This document shows, one piece after another, positions 23,372 through 32,586 of a stretch of DNA of 64,000 nt; position 1 is the first letter of the stretch, and each line of letters begins with the position of its first letter. The notes beneath the pieces were generated by a model, which saw only the letters and a program-made list of their open reading frames with translations, made no database searches and had not been told where the DNA came from. The stretch is taken from NCBI RefSeq assembly GCF_004138125.1, contig NZ_RXHS01000001.1, positions 372,001-436,000 on the forward strand, read 5' to 3'. The translations under genes and the position numbers were made by a program. The stretch is from Seramator thermalis (GTDB lineage Bacteria; Bacteroidota; Bacteroidia; Bacteroidales; Dysgonomonadaceae).

Positions 23372-26343
23372 AACGTTATTTTCTATGGGGATTATTTTTA
23401 TTCATCGTAACAACACTTTCGGCACAAATCCCGACAAATTTTTATAACAAAGTCGATAAACAAAAAATGTCAACTTGGGTTGATTCCGTTTATCGCACCA
23501 TGACTGTTGAAGAAAAAGTCGGACAGCTTTTTATGCCCATCGTCGAACTCAACAAACAGAGCAAAGCGCAAGTTTCAGCATACATACAAAATCAAAAAAT
23601 CGGAGGAATCCTTTTTGGTAAAGGAACGCTTTCTTCGCAAGCCGAAATCGCGAGATATGCACAACAAATTTCGAAAATTCCTCTGTTCATTGCCCTCGAC
23701 GGCGAGTGGGGTCTTTCAATGCGGTTGGTCGATGCTCCACAATTCCCCCGTAATGAGGTTTTGGGCGCAATCACCAATGACACGCTTCTTTATCGATATG
23801 GTGCCGAAATAGCCCGACAGTGCCAACAAATGGGCATTCACATCAATTTCGCACCAACGCTCGATGTCAACACTAATCCCAATAATCCGGTAATCGGAAC
23901 ACGTTCCTATGGCGCCGATCCACAAAATGTGGCACGCAAAGGCATCGCCTATTCGCGAGGATTGGAGGATAATGGTGTGATGGCTGTCGCCAAGCATTTT
24001 CCGGGACATGGCAATACTTCGGAAGATTCACACAAAACATTGCCAACCGTAAATCTTTCTGCCGATCAATTGAACGAAATCGAACTTTTTCCCTTCAGAA
24101 AATATATTGAAGCCGGCCTTTCGGGTTTGATGATCGGACATCTCAATGTCCCCGCTCTCCAAACCAATGGCCAGGCCTCTTCCCTCTCCCCGAATGTTGG
24201 CGAAAAATTGCTCAAGGAAAAAGAAGGTTTTACCGGACTTGTTTTTACGGACGGAATGGCAATGAAAGCCGTCGCAAAACAGCCGGATATGAGTGTGAAA
24301 GCCTTGTTGGCTGGAAATGACATCGTCTTGGGAACTCCAAAGCTGTCACAGGAATTCGAATCCGTGAAAAGCGCCGTTGATCGAGGAATCATTTCGCAAT
24401 CGATGTTGGAAGAGAAGGTAAAAAAAATCCTTGCCTACAAATACATTCTCGGCGTATCCCAGAAAAAACCTGCCGATGTTTCGGATTTCATGCTGAAACA
24501 ACAAATCAGCACAGGCAATACCGAATGGCTTCAACGAAAACTATATGATAATGCCCTTACGCTATTAAAAAACGAAACCGATTTGGTGCCTTTGAAACAC
24601 CTCGAAACAAAAATCATAGCCTCCGTTGCTATTGGAGAAGTGGTACGAAACGATTTTCAGAAGATGCTTCGCAAGTATGACTACGTGAAAGATTTTCAGG
24701 TATCGACACCGGATGATTTGGCAAAAATCGAACAACAGCTGTCCGATTATAATATCGTGATTTTTTCGATACACAATACCGGATTGAAAGATGCGCCTCT
24801 ATTGCAAAAACTCGTGGAACAAAAAAACGGGATTCTTGTATTTTTCACCTCTCCTTCGGAGACCGATTCGTACAAACTCTCGGTTTCGAAAGCCAAAGCT
24901 GTCCTGATAGCGCAAGATAACAGTACCTTTGCACAAATGAGTGCAGCGCAGGGAATTTTTGGAGGAATTTCCATTTCCGGTAAACTACAGGTGCAGACGA
25001 CGGGGTTCGAGCTTAATCATGGAATACGGACGAATAAAATCCGGCTCGCATATAACGTTCCGGAAGAAGTTGGAATTGCTTCCGCTAATTTGAAAAATAT
25101 CGAAACCATTGCTTACGAAGGCATTCGCAACAAAGCCTATCCGGGTTGTGTAGTTTTGGTTGCCAAAGATGGGGTTGTTATCTACGAAAAAGCATTCGGT
25201 AATTTTGAATACGGACTTGGATCTCGAGTTACCGACGAAACGGTGTACGACTTGGCATCCGTCACAAAAGCATCGGCAACCTTGCCTGCCGTCATGAAAC
25301 TTTTCGACGAAAAAAAATTGAAATTGCAAGATCCGATCAGCAAATTTGTTCCCGAAACGAAACATAGCAACAAAGCCGGCATTTCCGTTCAGGAACTTCT
25401 TTTTCACGAATCGGGCATCACTCCTTTCATCCCATATTACGAGTCCGCTATCGACAAACGCAGCTATTCCGGTCCGCTTTTTGGACCTAAATCGGAAACC
25501 TATAACGCCTATTATGCGGGAGCTTGGGGACGAACCGACTATAAATTTCGTTCAGACCTGATAGCCTCGCAACCTTCGAACAACTTCAACTTGCCCGTTG
25601 CAAAAGATCTCTATGCCGGCAAAAAAATGCATGATGTGCTGCTTAAGGACATCATCGATACGCCGTTGAAAAATCGAGGAAGATATGCTTACAGTTGTCT
25701 GAACTTTATGCTTCTGAAAGAAGCCGTCGAACATATTTCGGGGCAAGATTTAAACACCTATGTACAAGAAAATTTTTACAGAAAATTGGGGGCATATACT
25801 ACTACATTCCAACCCCTCAAATATCTATCGCTCAACGATATTCCTCCCACCGAAAACGATCCTTTTTTCAGAAAACAACTTGTCAGAGGATACGTTCACG
25901 ACGAAGGAGCAGCGCTTTTTGGAGGAATTTCGGGCAATGCCGGTTTGTTTTCGACGGCTAACGACTTGGCTAAACTTTTTCAGATGTGGCTTAACAAGGG
26001 AAAATATGGCGATGAACGTTTTTTGAGCGAGGAAACCGTTAACCTGTTCACTACCAAAAAAAGTATGGTCAGCAGGCGCGGATTGGGATTTGACAAACCC
26101 GATCCCAAAAATCCAAGACTTAGCCCCACAGGAACTTTGACGCCCGAATCGGTTTATGGACATACCGGATTTACGGGTACTTGCTTCTGGATTGATCCCG
26201 AAAACAATCTCATTTATATATTTTTGTCGAACAGAGTATATCCGTCGCGAACTCCCAACAAGCTTTCGACGTTAAATATTCGCGAACGAATTCAGGACGA
26301 AATCTATAAAGCTATCGATACAAAAAAAGATACGACCCACTAA
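23368..26343 (+). CDS. GH3 beta-N-acetylglucosaminidase fused to a beta-lactamase-family serine hydrolase
   Basis: A 991-residue secreted fusion. A signal peptide (LFIVTTLSAQ) is followed by a NagZ-like GH3 domain (about 40-360) with KHFPGHGNTSEDSH, carrying the acid/base histidine, and the nucleophile Asp in VFTDGMAMKA; a GH3 C-terminal domain (about 385-555); and a class C beta-lactamase-like domain (about 575-985) with the SxxK motif in SVTKAS, YSCLN, and HTGFTG in place of KTG. The pairing suggests cell-wall muropeptide turnover in the periplasm. This fusion is known in Bacteroidota. It overlaps the upstream gene by 4 bp. Confidence 0.93.
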   Translation: MKRYFLWGLFLFIVTTLSAQIPTNFYNKVDKQKMSTWVDSVYRTMTVEEKVGQLFMPIVELNKQSKAQVSAYIQNQKIGGILFGKGTLSSQAEIARYAQQISKIPLFIALDGEWGLSMRLVDAPQFPRNEVLGAITNDTLLYRYGAEIARQCQQMGIHINFAPTLDVNTNPNNPVIGTRSYGADPQNVARKGIAYSRGLEDNGVMAVAKHFPGHGNTSEDSHKTLPTVNLSADQLNEIELFPFRKYIEAGLSGLMIGHLNVPALQTNGQASSLSPNVGEKLLKEKEGFTGLVFTDGMAMKAVAKQPDMSVKALLAGNDIVLGTPKLSQEFESVKSAVDRGIISQSMLEEKVKKILAYKYILGVSQKKPADVSDFMLKQQISTGNTEWLQRKLYDNALTLLKNETDLVPLKHLETKIIASVAIGEVVRNDFQKMLRKYDYVKDFQVSTPDDLAKIEQQLSDYNIVIFSIHNTGLKDAPLLQKLVEQKNGILVFFTSPSETDSYKLSVSKAKAVLIAQDNSTFAQMSAAQGIFGGISISGKLQVQTTGFELNHGIRTNKIRLAYNVPEEVGIASANLKNIETIAYEGIRNKAYPGCVVLVAKDGVVIYEKAFGNFEYGLGSRVTDETVYDLASVTKASATLPAVMKLFDEKKLKLQDPISKFVPETKHSNKAGISVQELLFHESGITPFIPYYESAIDKRSYSGPLFGPKSETYNAYYAGAWGRTDYKFRSDLIASQPSNNFNLPVAKDLYAGKKMHDVLLKDIIDTPLKNRGRYAYSCLNFMLLKEAVEHISGQDLNTYVQENFYRKLGAYTTTFQPLKYLSLNDIPPTENDPFFRKQLVRGYVHDEGAALFGGISGNAGLFSTANDLAKLFQMWLNKGKYGDERFLSEETVNLFTTKKSMVSRRGLGFDKPDPKNPRLSPTGTLTPESVYGHTGFTGTCFWIDPENNLIYIFLSNRVYPSRTPNKLSTLNIRERIQDEIYKAIDTKKDTTH

Positions 26344-26357
26344 AAGAACATTATTCC

Positions 26358-27413
26358 ATGCAAGAAATCATCAAAAGCAGTCACATAGCCGACGATCTCG
26401 AAAAGGTGATCAAAAGTATTCATCACGACAAGTTATTTGTCTTGACAGACGAGCATACCTCTCAACTATGTTTTCCTGTCATCGAACCGTTGGAATCGGT
26501 GAAAAATGCGGCACAAGTGGTCATTCCGGCAGACGATACCAACAAAACCATCGAAAACCTGCAACGCGTGTGGCAGTTCCTCACTGAAAACGGAGCCAGT
26601 CGCCATTCGCTTTTAATCAATCTGGGCGGAGGAATGGTTACCGACTTGGGTGGATTTGCGGCAGCCACGTTTAAACGCGGAATTAAATACATCAATATAC
26701 CCACCACTATTCTCGGAGCGGTGGATGCGGCCGTAGGCGGAAAAACCGGCATCAATTTTATGGGATTGAAAAACGAAATCGGCGCTTTTTATCCTTCGGA
26801 ATATGTAATTATTGCTTCCACATTTTTCACGACGCTTCAGCCTAAAGACATCCTTTCGGGATATCCCGAAATGATTAAGCATGCACTTATTCACTCGCAA
26901 CTCGATTGGGAAAAACTTCTTGATTTTCAGCTGACAGACATTCATTGGGAAGAAATGCTCGAATTGGTTTTCCGATCCGTATCCATCAAAGAACGCATTG
27001 TCGAAAAAGACCCTTTCGAGCAAAATATACGTAAAGCACTGAATCTGGGACACACCGTCGGCCATGCTTTCGAAAGTTTTGCCCTCGAAAAAATGCAACC
27101 CGTTCCACATGGATATGCCGTGGCTTGGGGATTGATTGCAGAGCTGTATCTTTCGCACCGCCTGTGTGAATTTCCGAAAGAAAAACTGCAAAAAACTGCA
27201 CGTTTCATTCATCAGCATTATGGTGCTTTCAACATTACGTGCGACGATTATGAAGAATTGTATCGTATGATGACTCACGACAAAAAGAACGAAGGAGGAG
27301 CCATTAACTTTACGTTGCTGTCAGAAATTGGAAATGTGAAAATTGACCAGCATGCCGACAAAAAACTCATTTTCGAATCACTCGATTTCTTTAGGGATGC
27401 TGTGGGCATTTAA
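26358..27413 (+). CDS. aroB: 3-dehydroquinate synthase
   Basis: Second enzyme of the shikimate pathway, turning DAHP into 3-dehydroquinate with NAD+ and a divalent metal. The 351 residues hold GGGMVTDLGGFAAATFKRG, the IPTTILGAVDAAVGGKTGIN loop, the metal ligand region LNLGHTVGHAFE and HGYAVAWGL. Length is typical. It lies 14 bp after the GH3 gene and ends that operon. No functional link to the nucleotidase genes is evident, so it is probably only co-transcribed. Confidence 0.96.
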   Translation: MQEIIKSSHIADDLEKVIKSIHHDKLFVLTDEHTSQLCFPVIEPLESVKNAAQVVIPADDTNKTIENLQRVWQFLTENGASRHSLLINLGGGMVTDLGGFAAATFKRGIKYINIPTTILGAVDAAVGGKTGINFMGLKNEIGAFYPSEYVIIASTFFTTLQPKDILSGYPEMIKHALIHSQLDWEKLLDFQLTDIHWEEMLELVFRSVSIKERIVEKDPFEQNIRKALNLGHTVGHAFESFALEKMQPVPHGYAVAWGLIAELYLSHRLCEFPKEKLQKTARFIHQHYGAFNITCDDYEELYRMMTHDKKNEGGAINFTLLSEIGNVKIDQHADKKLIFESLDFFRDAVGI

Positions 27414-27456
27414 GGAAAATAAAAACAAGACAGGCAAAATAAGGGAGCTGTCTGCC

Positions 27457-28062
27457 TCATGAGTTTTTCAAGCTTTTGTTGACAGCTTCTATGTAATTGA
27501 GCAACTCGTCTCTGCCCTGCCCTTTTTCAGAAGAAGTAACAAAAATCGGAGGCAGTTCCTCCCAGGTCTCGAGCAATTTTTCCCGATAAGCTTCGATATT
27601 CATTTGCAAGCGGCCGGTTCCCAACTTATCGGCTTTGGTGAATACGATGGCAAACGGAATAGCGTTTTCGCCCAACCATTCCATAAACTCCAAATCGATT
27701 TTCTGCGGTTCGAGTCGACTATCCACCAAAACAAACAGGTTTGTCATTTGCTCACGCTCCAATATATAATCTTCGATGATTGCACGCAAACGCTCACGAT
27801 TTTCCTTTCCCCTGCGGGCATAACCATAGCCGGGCAAATCCACTAAATACCATTCGTCGTTAATCACGAAATGATTGATCAACATCGTCTTACCCGGAGT
27901 AGATGAAGTCATTGCCAAGCCTTTTCGGTTGGCAAGCATGTTGATAAGCGATGATTTCCCGACGTTGGATCGTCCGATGAAAGCATACTCCGGTTTGCCC
28001 TCCTGTGGACATTTTCGATAATCGGTATTACTAATCACAAATTCTGCCGTTTTAATAATCAT
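27457..28062 (-). CDS. engB: Ribosome biogenesis GTP-binding protein EngB/YsxC
   Basis: Essential GTPase needed for maturation of the large ribosomal subunit. The 201 residues show G1 [11 protein letters not shown]2 SSTPGKT, G3 [11 protein letters not shown]4 TKADK and G5 SSEKG. Length and order are standard. Convergent with aroB; 42 bp separate it from the symporter gene downstream on the same strand. Confidence 0.97.
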   Translation of the reverse strand: MIIKTAEFVISNTDYRKCPQEGKPEYAFIGRSNVGKSSLINMLANRKGLAMTSSTPGKTMLINHFVINDEWYLVDLPGYGYARRGKENRERLRAIIEDYILEREQMTNLFVLVDSRLEPQKIDLEFMEWLGENAIPFAIVFTKADKLGTGRLQMNIEAYREKLLETWEELPPIFVTSSEKGQGRDELLNYIEAVNKSLKNS

Positions 28063-28104
28063 AACGAATGTATTTTTTCTGAATTTATTTTTTCTCGATA
28101 AACA

Positions 28105-29583
28105 TTATTGGCGAACCATCTGATCGCTACGTCGAACAGAAAGCAGCCACAAACCCAATCCGGTAAGTAGTCCGTTCATTAAAAGCAATTCATAACCAAC
28201 AATATATCCTGCAAATTTTTTCATTGCCACTTCGAAAGCAAAGCACAAAATCGGAGCCAACACCGCTACATAAGGAACGTACTTATCCACAGGTTTTAAT
28301 CGCGTATAAAGTCCAAAAACATACAACCCGAGCAAGGGCCCATAAGTATAGGACGCAAGCTTATAAATCGCCGTAATAATACTATCCGAGCCAATAGCAT
28401 CGATAATCAGGATTATAATCACAAATACGGTACTGATTCCTATATGAACAAGCCGACGTGTATGGATATTTTGCTTCTCGAGATCGGAATTATTATTCGC
28501 GGTTTTCATTTCGAGAATATCCACACAAAACGAGGTTGTGAGTGCTGTCAATGCAGAATCGACACTCGAAAAAGCGGCTGCTACAATGCCGACGACAAAT
28601 ACGCCTAACACAACTTCTCCCAAGTATTGACTGGCAATCATCGGCAAAATATTGTCCGAAACGGCGGGAAGCTCGATTCCCTTTTGCTGCGCAAAAATCA
28701 GAAGTAAAACACCCAGACACAAAAACAAAAAGTTGATCGGCGCAAAAGCGAGCCCATACGAAACCACATTTTTCTGTGCATCTTTCAGGTTGCGAATCGT
28801 AAGATTCTTCTGCATCTGATCCTGATCGAGCCCCGTCATCACGATAGTGATAAACATGCCGCTGAAAAACTGCTTGAAGAAATTCTGTGTGCTTGCCCAA
28901 TCGTCAAAAACAAACATACGCGAATGCGGATTATTTTTGATGGCAACGGCCATTTCTCCGATGTTCATATTTATCTCTTTTGAAACGTAAAAAATAATCA
29001 ATACTAATGCCACAAGAAATAGTAATGTTTGAAGCCAATCCGTCCATATAATGGTTTTTATTCCGCTTTTATTGCTATAAAGCCAAATCACCAAAATAAT
29101 GCCGACAACAGTCAGCACAAAAGGAACTCCCCATTGATCGAAAACAAGCGATTGAAGAATGAATGCAACCAGATAGAGACGTGCCGCCGCTCCTACAATT
29201 TTAGAAACAAGAAAAAACCAAGCTCCCGATTTATACGATTTTTCACCATAACGCTGACCAAGATATCCATAAATCGTTGTCAGATTGAGGCGGTAATACA
29301 ATGGCAAAAGCACGTAGGCGATGACCAAATAACCAAAAAAGAACCCGAAAACCATTTGCATATAGGTCATGTCGAGATTTCGAACCATTCCGGGAACGGA
29401 AACAAAGGTAACACCTGAAATCGATGTTCCAATCATGGCCACCGCCACCACATACCATTTTGATGATTTGTTGGCTCGGAAAAAAGCATCGTTGTCCGAT
29501 CCCTTACGACTGGTAAGATAAGACACGAGCATCAACAATCCCAAATACACAGCAATAACTATCAAAATAAAAGTGCCCTGCAT
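28105..29583 (-). CDS. Sodium:solute symporter (SSS family)
   Basis: Inner-membrane transporter using the sodium gradient, with 492 residues and about 13 membrane helices. Recognisable SSS features include an early ALIGTSISG-like segment (VAMIGTSISGVTFVSVPGMV), the helix with VYLGLLMLVSYLTSRKG at the N-terminus and VVGIVAAAFSSVDSALTALTTS, which corresponds to the helix with Na2-site serines. The substrate (sugar, proline, pantothenate, sialic acid or other) cannot be told. The ATG at 29581-29583 is preferred to a GTG at 29595. Thirteen bp separate it from the HAD gene upstream, so they form a pair. Confidence 0.9.
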   Translation of the reverse strand: MQGTFILIVIAVYLGLLMLVSYLTSRKGSDNDAFFRANKSSKWYVVAVAMIGTSISGVTFVSVPGMVRNLDMTYMQMVFGFFFGYLVIAYVLLPLYYRLNLTTIYGYLGQRYGEKSYKSGAWFFLVSKIVGAAARLYLVAFILQSLVFDQWGVPFVLTVVGIILVIWLYSNKSGIKTIIWTDWLQTLLFLVALVLIIFYVSKEINMNIGEMAVAIKNNPHSRMFVFDDWASTQNFFKQFFSGMFITIVMTGLDQDQMQKNLTIRNLKDAQKNVVSYGLAFAPINFLFLCLGVLLLIFAQQKGIELPAVSDNILPMIASQYLGEVVLGVFVVGIVAAAFSSVDSALTALTTSFCVDILEMKTANNNSDLEKQNIHTRRLVHIGISTVFVIIILIIDAIGSDSIITAIYKLASYTYGPLLGLYVFGLYTRLKPVDKYVPYVAVLAPILCFAFEVAMKKFAGYIVGYELLLMNGLLTGLGLWLLSVRRSDQMVRQ

Positions 29584-29596
29584 CCTTGTTTCCACT

Positions 29597-30229
29597 TTAA
29601 AGGTTCATGAAATAGTCTGTCAGCTCGGGAAACGAATCGAATTTCAAAACATACCGGTCGGTCGTTCCAAAGCCATACGTAACGAAAACAAAAGGCACTC
29701 CGGCTTTTGCCGCCTCGCGGCTATCCGAATCGGTATCGCCGATATAAACCGGTGATTGCAAACCGTTCCGTTCGATGAGTAACTGCATATTCACACTTTT
29801 GGGTTGAAAGTTCTGGCCATGTTCGGCATAATCCAAAAAAAGCGATCGCGTGTTGGTGTAATTCATAAAATTCACCAGTCCACCTTCTTCGCAATTACTT
29901 ACCAAATAAAGTTTGTATTTCTTCGAAAGTTTTTCCAATCCTTCCCGCACTCCGGGAAAAACGCGGGGAGTCATACTTCCCTGCATCGATAAATAGGCAT
30001 CGATCACCGCCTTAAACAATTCGTTTTGCTCCTCTTCGCTCGCACCGGGTAAAATAGTATTCAACATATATCGGGCTTCTTTGCCCATGAGGGCGCGAAT
30101 ATCGGCACGCGTAACTTTTTTGTCATGACCGGTCTTCTCAAGTCCTATATTCCAGCACTTCACATAGGTATCCACGTTATCCCAAAGCGTTCCATCCATA
30201 TCAAAAATCAATCCGTCGGGTCTTTTCAT
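29597..30229 (-). CDS. HAD-family phosphatase (phosphoglycolate-phosphatase-like)
   Basis: A cytosolic HAD hydrolase of 210 residues with motif I as LIFDMDGTLWDN, a helical C1 cap (about 20-85), motif II as YLVSNCEEG and motif IV as YIGDTDSDSREAAKAG. Best fit is the Gph/PGMB-like subfamily; natural substrate unknown. The ATG at 30227-30229 matches the family start (MKRPDGLIFDMDG); the longer frame to 30271 adds hydrophobic residues that are probably untranslated. Probably transcribed with the symporter downstream. Confidence 0.88.
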   Translation of the reverse strand: MKRPDGLIFDMDGTLWDNVDTYVKCWNIGLEKTGHDKKVTRADIRALMGKEARYMLNTILPGASEEEQNELFKAVIDAYLSMQGSMTPRVFPGVREGLEKLSKKYKLYLVSNCEEGGLVNFMNYTNTRSLFLDYAEHGQNFQPKSVNMQLLIERNGLQSPVYIGDTDSDSREAAKAGVPFVFVTYGFGTTDRYVLKFDSFPELTDYFMNL

Positions 30230-30326
30230 CTCAAAATCAATTTTAAATAGAATGCAAAAGTAAGTAACCACGACAGAAAGGGCAACTAAAAGAACGTTAA
30301 AAACAAAATGCTGCTCTATTTTATGC

Positions 30327-30334
30327 TAAATTTG
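30327..30334 (+). promoter_or_regulatory. -7 element before the lipid kinase gene
   Basis: TAAATTTG matches TAnnTTTG 18 bp before the chosen ATG at 30352. An earlier in-frame ATG at 30343 would be almost leaderless, which favours the second. Confidence 0.45.
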
Positions 30335-30351
30335 CAATAAAGATGTGCGTT

Positions 30352-31314
30352 ATGAAAAAGTCGCCTATTTATGTGATCATTAATCCGGTTTCGGGTAGCG
30401 AATCAAAACAGAATATTCCCGAAATGATAGCAGGCGCTTTCGACCAGCGACAGTTCGATGTGATAATTCGCATCACCGGCTATCCCGAACATGCCACCGA
30501 AATAGCACGGGAAGCCATAAACAACAATGTCAGCACTGTGATCACGGTCGGAGGCGACGGCACTGTGAATGAAGTTGCTCGTGTTCTGGTTGATACCGAC
30601 ACCACGCTGGGCATCATTCCTTCGGGATCGGGAAACGGATTAGCGCGAGAGCTGGGCATTCCTATGGATACACCAAAAGCTATCGAAATCATACGCGACA
30701 ATCATACACGTATAATTGATTATGGTGTTGCCAATAACCACATCTTCTTCACTACTTGCGGAGTAGGATTCGACGCATTTGTAAGCGAAAAATTTGCCGA
30801 CGAAAAAAAGCGAGGTCCTCTCGGCTATGTTCGTAATGTCCTGGAAAGTGTGATTGATTTCAAATCGGAAGATTATGAGATAATCTACGATGAAGGTTCG
30901 ATAAAAGAACGTGCTTTTATCGTCACTTGTGGCAATGCATCACAATATGGCAACGATGCTTTCATTGCACCGGGAGCCAATTTAGAAGATGGCAAAATGA
31001 ACGTGTCGATACTCAAGCCACTGAACGCGCTCGAAATACCTCAAACCACACTACAGCTTTTCACCAAAAATATAGATAAAAACAGCAAGATGATTACGTT
31101 GATCACGAGTAATCTCGTCATCAAACGATCACATCCCGGCATTATGCACGTCGATGGTGAACCTGTAAGTACAGATCGTGAAATTCACGTTAAAATCGTG
31201 CCAAAAGGATTAAAGGTTTTAGCGCCGTCGAAAATGGACATAAAAAAGAAAGAAAACGAAAACATTTTTACTGCACTCACTCGTTGGCTTGCTGATGAAG
31301 GCTCAATTTTCTAA
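30352..31314 (+). CDS. YegS/DgkB-type lipid kinase (diacylglycerol kinase catalytic domain)
   Basis: Phosphorylates a lipid hydroxyl with ATP at the inner face of the membrane. The 320 residues show the nucleotide-binding INPVSGS start, the GGDGTVNEVARVL motif, PSGSGNGLAREL, and a C-terminal beta domain with SHPGIMHVDGEPV. Members phosphorylate diacylglycerol, ceramide, or related lipids; in Bacteroidota a sphingolipid substrate is conceivable but not shown by sequence. Alternative start at 30343. The gene is followed 35 bp later by an alcohol dehydrogenase on the same strand. Confidence 0.9.
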   Translation: MKKSPIYVIINPVSGSESKQNIPEMIAGAFDQRQFDVIIRITGYPEHATEIAREAINNNVSTVITVGGDGTVNEVARVLVDTDTTLGIIPSGSGNGLARELGIPMDTPKAIEIIRDNHTRIIDYGVANNHIFFTTCGVGFDAFVSEKFADEKKRGPLGYVRNVLESVIDFKSEDYEIIYDEGSIKERAFIVTCGNASQYGNDAFIAPGANLEDGKMNVSILKPLNALEIPQTTLQLFTKNIDKNSKMITLITSNLVIKRSHPGIMHVDGEPVSTDREIHVKIVPKGLKVLAPSKMDIKKKENENIFTALTRWLADEGSIF

Positions 31315-31349
31315 ATCGAAATAATCAATCCACAATAAAACTTATTTAT

Positions 31350-32495
31350 ATGAAAAACTTTATCTTTCAAAATCCGACCAAACTGGTATTCGGAAAAGGA
31401 CAAATCGCTAAATTACCCGAATTGATTCCGGACAATGTCCGATTGATGATCACTTTCGGAGGAGGGAGCGTCAAACGAAACGGTGTGTACGACCAAGTGA
31501 AAGAAGCATTGAAAGGTCGGGAATACATCGAATTTTGGGGAATTGAGCCCAATCCTCATGTAGAAACACTGCGCAAAGCTATTGACGAAGGCAAACGAAA
31601 TCAAATCGATTTTTTGCTTGCCGTTGGAGGCGGCTCGGTACTTGATGGAACCAAACTTATCGCTGCAGGTATAGCGGACGAAAGAGATGCTTGGGAAATT
31701 GTACTTTCGGGCTATGCCGATAAGCAAATTCGGTTTGCTTCAATTATGACTGTGCCTGCTACCGGATCGGAAATGAATCAGGGTGGCGTCATTTCGCGTG
31801 CCGAAACAAACGAGAAATATGGATTTGGGGGCAAAAATTATCCCGAATTTTCCATTCTCGATCCCGAAGTTACTTACTCGTTGTCCGACTATCAAATCGC
31901 ATGCGGACTCTCGGACATCTACACGCACGTCATGGAGCAATATATGACTACTCCCGGACAGTCACGTATTATGGATCGCTGGGCCGAAGGATTGCTATTG
32001 ACCGTTATCGAAATTGCTCCACAAATCAAAAACGATCACACTAATTACGATCTGATGGCCGATTACATGCTTTCCGCCACACTCGCATTGAACGATTTCA
32101 TCCGCATGGGGGTCACCGAAGACTGGACGACTCACCAAATCGGGCACGAACTCACGGCTCTACATGGAATCACTCATGGACATTCGCTTGCTATTGTTAT
32201 GCCTGGTACGCTTCGCGTGCTCAAAGAGCAGAAAAAAGCCAAACTGCTGCAATATGGCGAACGGGTTTTCGGGATTACCGAAGGTTCGGAAAACGAGCGC
32301 GCCGACAAGGCAATCGAAAAAACCGAAGATTTTTATCGTTCGTTAGGTCTTTCAACCCGTTTATCCGAAGTGAACATTGGCGATGATACCATCAAAATCA
32401 TCGAAGAACGCTTCAGCAAAAGAGGTTATTTTTTGGGCGAAAATCATAATGTGAATTCGAAAATTATTCGCCAAATTTTGGAAAGTTGCAAGTGA
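31350..32495 (+). CDS. Iron-containing alcohol dehydrogenase (YqhD/BDH type)
   Basis: Reduces aldehydes to alcohols with NAD(P)H. The 381 residues contain FQNPTKLVFGKGQI at the N-terminus, the cofactor-binding AVGGGSVLDGTKLIA, a TVPATGSEMNQGGVIS loop and the metal-binding histidines in THQIGHELTALHGITHGHSL. The GGGSVLDGTK sequence and overall start are like YqhD and the butanol dehydrogenases, so NADPH is likely. Such enzymes detoxify aldehydes or serve in fermentation. Follows the lipid kinase by 35 bp. Confidence 0.93.
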   Translation: MKNFIFQNPTKLVFGKGQIAKLPELIPDNVRLMITFGGGSVKRNGVYDQVKEALKGREYIEFWGIEPNPHVETLRKAIDEGKRNQIDFLLAVGGGSVLDGTKLIAAGIADERDAWEIVLSGYADKQIRFASIMTVPATGSEMNQGGVISRAETNEKYGFGGKNYPEFSILDPEVTYSLSDYQIACGLSDIYTHVMEQYMTTPGQSRIMDRWAEGLLLTVIEIAPQIKNDHTNYDLMADYMLSATLALNDFIRMGVTEDWTTHQIGHELTALHGITHGHSLAIVMPGTLRVLKEQKKAKLLQYGERVFGITEGSENERADKAIEKTEDFYRSLGLSTRLSEVNIGDDTIKIIEERFSKRGYFLGENHNVNSKIIRQILESCK

Positions 32496-32586
32496 AAGTT
32501 CGGACACGATTCCTCTTTTAACATCTCACACATAAACCATTTGTTTTATGCAATGTTATAAGTAATATCGAAAAAATACTTTCAAT

